From Pseudomonadota bacterium (GTDB taxonomy: Bacteria; Pseudomonadota; Alphaproteobacteria; Sphingomonadales; Sphingomonadaceae): DNA of 13,435 nucleotides. The DNA lies in contig JAFABD010000214.1 of NCBI GenBank assembly GCA_023426225.1, positions 1-13,435 of the forward strand, read 5' to 3'. Under the pieces are notes generated by a model. That model was not told where the DNA came from, ran no database searches, and worked only from the letters and a program-made list of their open reading frames with translations. The position numbers and the translations under genes were made by a program. This document shows, one piece after another, positions 12,026 to 13,435 of the stretch. Positions within the stretch are counted from its first letter, which is position 1. Each line of letters opens with the position of its first letter.

Positions 12026-13435
12026 CGCAGCCCGAGCCACAGCGTGCGCGGACTGGCCCGTTCGATCACCCCGGGGCCGCTGACCGCCGCCTCGACCCGC
12101 GCATCGGCAAGATTTTCGGCACGCGCCTCGACCGCCAGCCGCCCGGTGACGGGAAGCACAAGCACCGCGTCGAGCGTGAATGCGTCCGCCAGGCGACGGA
12201 CATTCTGGTCATCCTCGAACTGCGGGCCAAGATACCGGGCGGTGATGCCGAGGTGACGGCCGTCGCGTTGCCAGGCGGCGGTCAGCGACGCCTGGTGCGC
12301 GGGCGTCTGGGCGGGGCGGAGGCCGTCGAGCGCGGCGGCCGCCCCGCGCGCCGACACGTGCGCGTCGGTCCAGGCCCAGCTTGCCGCGAGGCGCCACAGG
12401 CCGCGGTCCCATTCGGCATCGAGTTCGACGCCATGCGCGCGGATGGCGCGGAGATTCTGGCGCTGGCGATAGCTGCCCGCGGCCGAGACGAAGCCCACGC
12501 CCGCGAAATTGCCGGGACCGCGGGCGAGCGTGACGTTGGCGATCGCGTCGTCGAGCCGGTTCCAATAGCCGGTGGCTCGGAGGCTGAGCGCGGGTAGCGG
12601 GTGCCAGTCGAACCCCGCTTCGGCGCCCAGCAGCGTTTCGGGCGCGAGCGCGGCATTCGCCGCCGTCGCGTCGGCACCGGCGCGGAACGGGCGGTAAAGC
12701 TCGTTGAGCGTGGGCAGGCGCCAACCGCGATAGGCAGCCGCGCGCAGGGCAAGCGCGGGCGCAACCGCAACCGCGATCCCGCCGCGCCCCGTCGGCGCCC
12801 AGCCGTGGCGATCGGCAAAGCGCTGGTCGTTGATCGGCGCGCCCGGCTGGAGCGGCGCCTCGACGAGCCGCCCGTCGGCGATCCACCAGCGGTCGAGCCG
12901 GCCGCCCAGGCTGAGCGTCAAGGCCCCGCGGACCAGGCTGGCATCGGCGAAGGCGCCCAGCGTGGTGGCGGCACCGCCGGCAACGCGGCGGCGGGTGGGC
13001 GCGCCCGCGACATAGCTGTAAAGTTCGTGCGTCTCGCCGCTGACCCGGCGCCAGTCGCCCCCGAGACGAAGCGTCAACGCCGAACCCGCAGGCGACGACA
13101 ATTCGATCCGGCCACCGGTGCCGGTGGCGGGAACGCTATATTGGTCGAGCGTCCTGGTCACGCTGGTGCGGGCGTCGTTGGCGCTGGCAAAGCCGGAGGC
13201 GAAGGCGCGCGATTGAAGATAGGCCAGCAGCGATGCGTTCCAGCGGCCGCGATGAACGAGGCGGAGACTGGCATCGGCCCCGTCGCTCGCGACGCGTGTG
13301 CCGGCCAGCCCGCGATCACGCCGGTCGCGAAAACCGGAAAGATTCGCCTGAAGCTCGGCATCGGCACCGATCGCCACGACGCCGCGCAGCGCCGCGCTCG
13401 CCTGGGCATAGGGCGCGGCGCGGTCGGCGGGGCCG
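12010..13435 (-). CDS. TonB-dependent outer-membrane receptor, C-terminal barrel (N-terminus beyond right edge)
   Basis: The frame is open from the window edge, so the 5' part is missing: the signal peptide, TonB box and plug domain are not in view. The visible 474 residues or so are alternating amphipathic beta strands of the barrel (LRLVHRGRWNASLLAYLQ, LTLRLGGDWRR, LTLSLGGRLDRWW). They include the well conserved receptor segment AYRGWRLPTLNELYRP followed by the ANAALAPETLLGAEAGFDW region, and near the end VELDAEW and LAVEARAENLADARVE. Such receptors import iron chelates, cobalamin, sugars or other compounds using TonB energy. The substrate cannot be told from the barrel. The protein ends LWLGLRYRLR, with Arg rather than the usual terminal aromatic residue. 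It runs convergent to the second GT4 gene with a 16-base overlap. Confidence 0.9.
   Translation of the reverse strand, partial: GPADRAAPYAQASAALRGVVAIGADAELQANLSGFRDRRDRGLAGTRVASDGADASLRLVHRGRWNASLLAYLQSRAFASGFASANDARTSVTRTLDQYSVPATGTGGRIELSSPAGSALTLRLGGDWRRVSGETHELYSYVAGAPTRRRVAGGAATTLGAFADASLVRGALTLSLGGRLDRWWIADGRLVEAPLQPGAPINDQRFADRHGWAPTGRGGIAVAVAPALALRAAAYRGWRLPTLNELYRPFRAGADATAANAALAPETLLGAEAGFDWHPLPALSLRATGYWNRLDDAIANVTLARGPGNFAGVGFVSAAGSYRQRQNLRAIRAHGVELDAEWDRGLWRLAASWAWTDAHVSARGAAAALDGLRPAQTPAHQASLTAAWQRDGRHLGITARYLGPQFEDDQNVRRLADAFTLDAVLVLPVTGRLAVEARAENLADARVEAAVSGPGVIERASPRTLWLGLRYRLR

Noticed and set aside
10892..12040. A 382-codon minus-strand open frame opposite the second GT4 gene
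   Set aside because: In-register antisense with His/Arg-rich composition and no domain; the GT4 E-x7-E motif is on the plus strand.

Overview
The window is very GC-rich and tightly packed. It reads as chromosomal DNA from an alphaproteobacterium, most likely a sphingomonad. That placement is inferred from overall protein character (alanine/arginine-rich, strong G/C third positions), the TonB-dependent receptor and the Tat-exported PhoD-type phosphatase; no rRNA or marker gene fixes the taxon. I see no tRNA, rRNA, CRISPR, insertion sequence, integrase or other mark of a mobile element. There are ten protein genes, and no gene-free stretch exceeds about 165 bases.

Left part (1-6334): four genes. 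A truncated NAD-binding-type gene at the left edge follows, on the minus strand, a secreted M28 zinc peptidase (247-1950). Divergent from it is an M1 aminopeptidase N, pepN (2078-4672). PepN converges on a Tat-exported PhoD-family alkaline phosphatase (4715-6334), with a strong GC hairpin between their stops. Together these look like general peptide and phosphate-ester turnover: an exported peptidase, a peptidase that is normally cytoplasmic, and an exported phosphatase.

Middle and right part (6496-12025): five genes that all look concerned with cell-envelope glycoconjugates. These are a multi-membrane GT-C type glycosyltransferase (+ strand); a tightly coupled minus-strand operon of a polytopic membrane protein resembling lysylphosphatidylglycerol-synthase transmembrane (flippase-like) domains, a secreted DUF2141 protein and a GT4 glycosyltransferase; and a second GT4 glycosyltransferase divergent from that operon. 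The operon genes are joined by a 4-base ATGA overlap and a 9-base gap. The GT-C gene and the operon's GT4 gene run tail-to-tail and overlap by 145 bases, each encoding a low-complexity Ala/Pro/Arg-rich tail there. I know of no named pathway with this combination, so it is the best candidate here for an undescribed system; the joint function is inference.

Right edge (12010-13435): the C-terminal beta-barrel half of a TonB-dependent outer-membrane receptor on the minus strand, its last codons overlapping the second GT4 gene by 16 bases. Its N-terminal plug lies outside the window.

Regulatory signals are modest. There is a Pho-box-like imperfect palindrome upstream of phoD. In the leader of the second GT4 gene there is a set of crossing inverted repeats, one arm of which covers the first two bases of the start codon.
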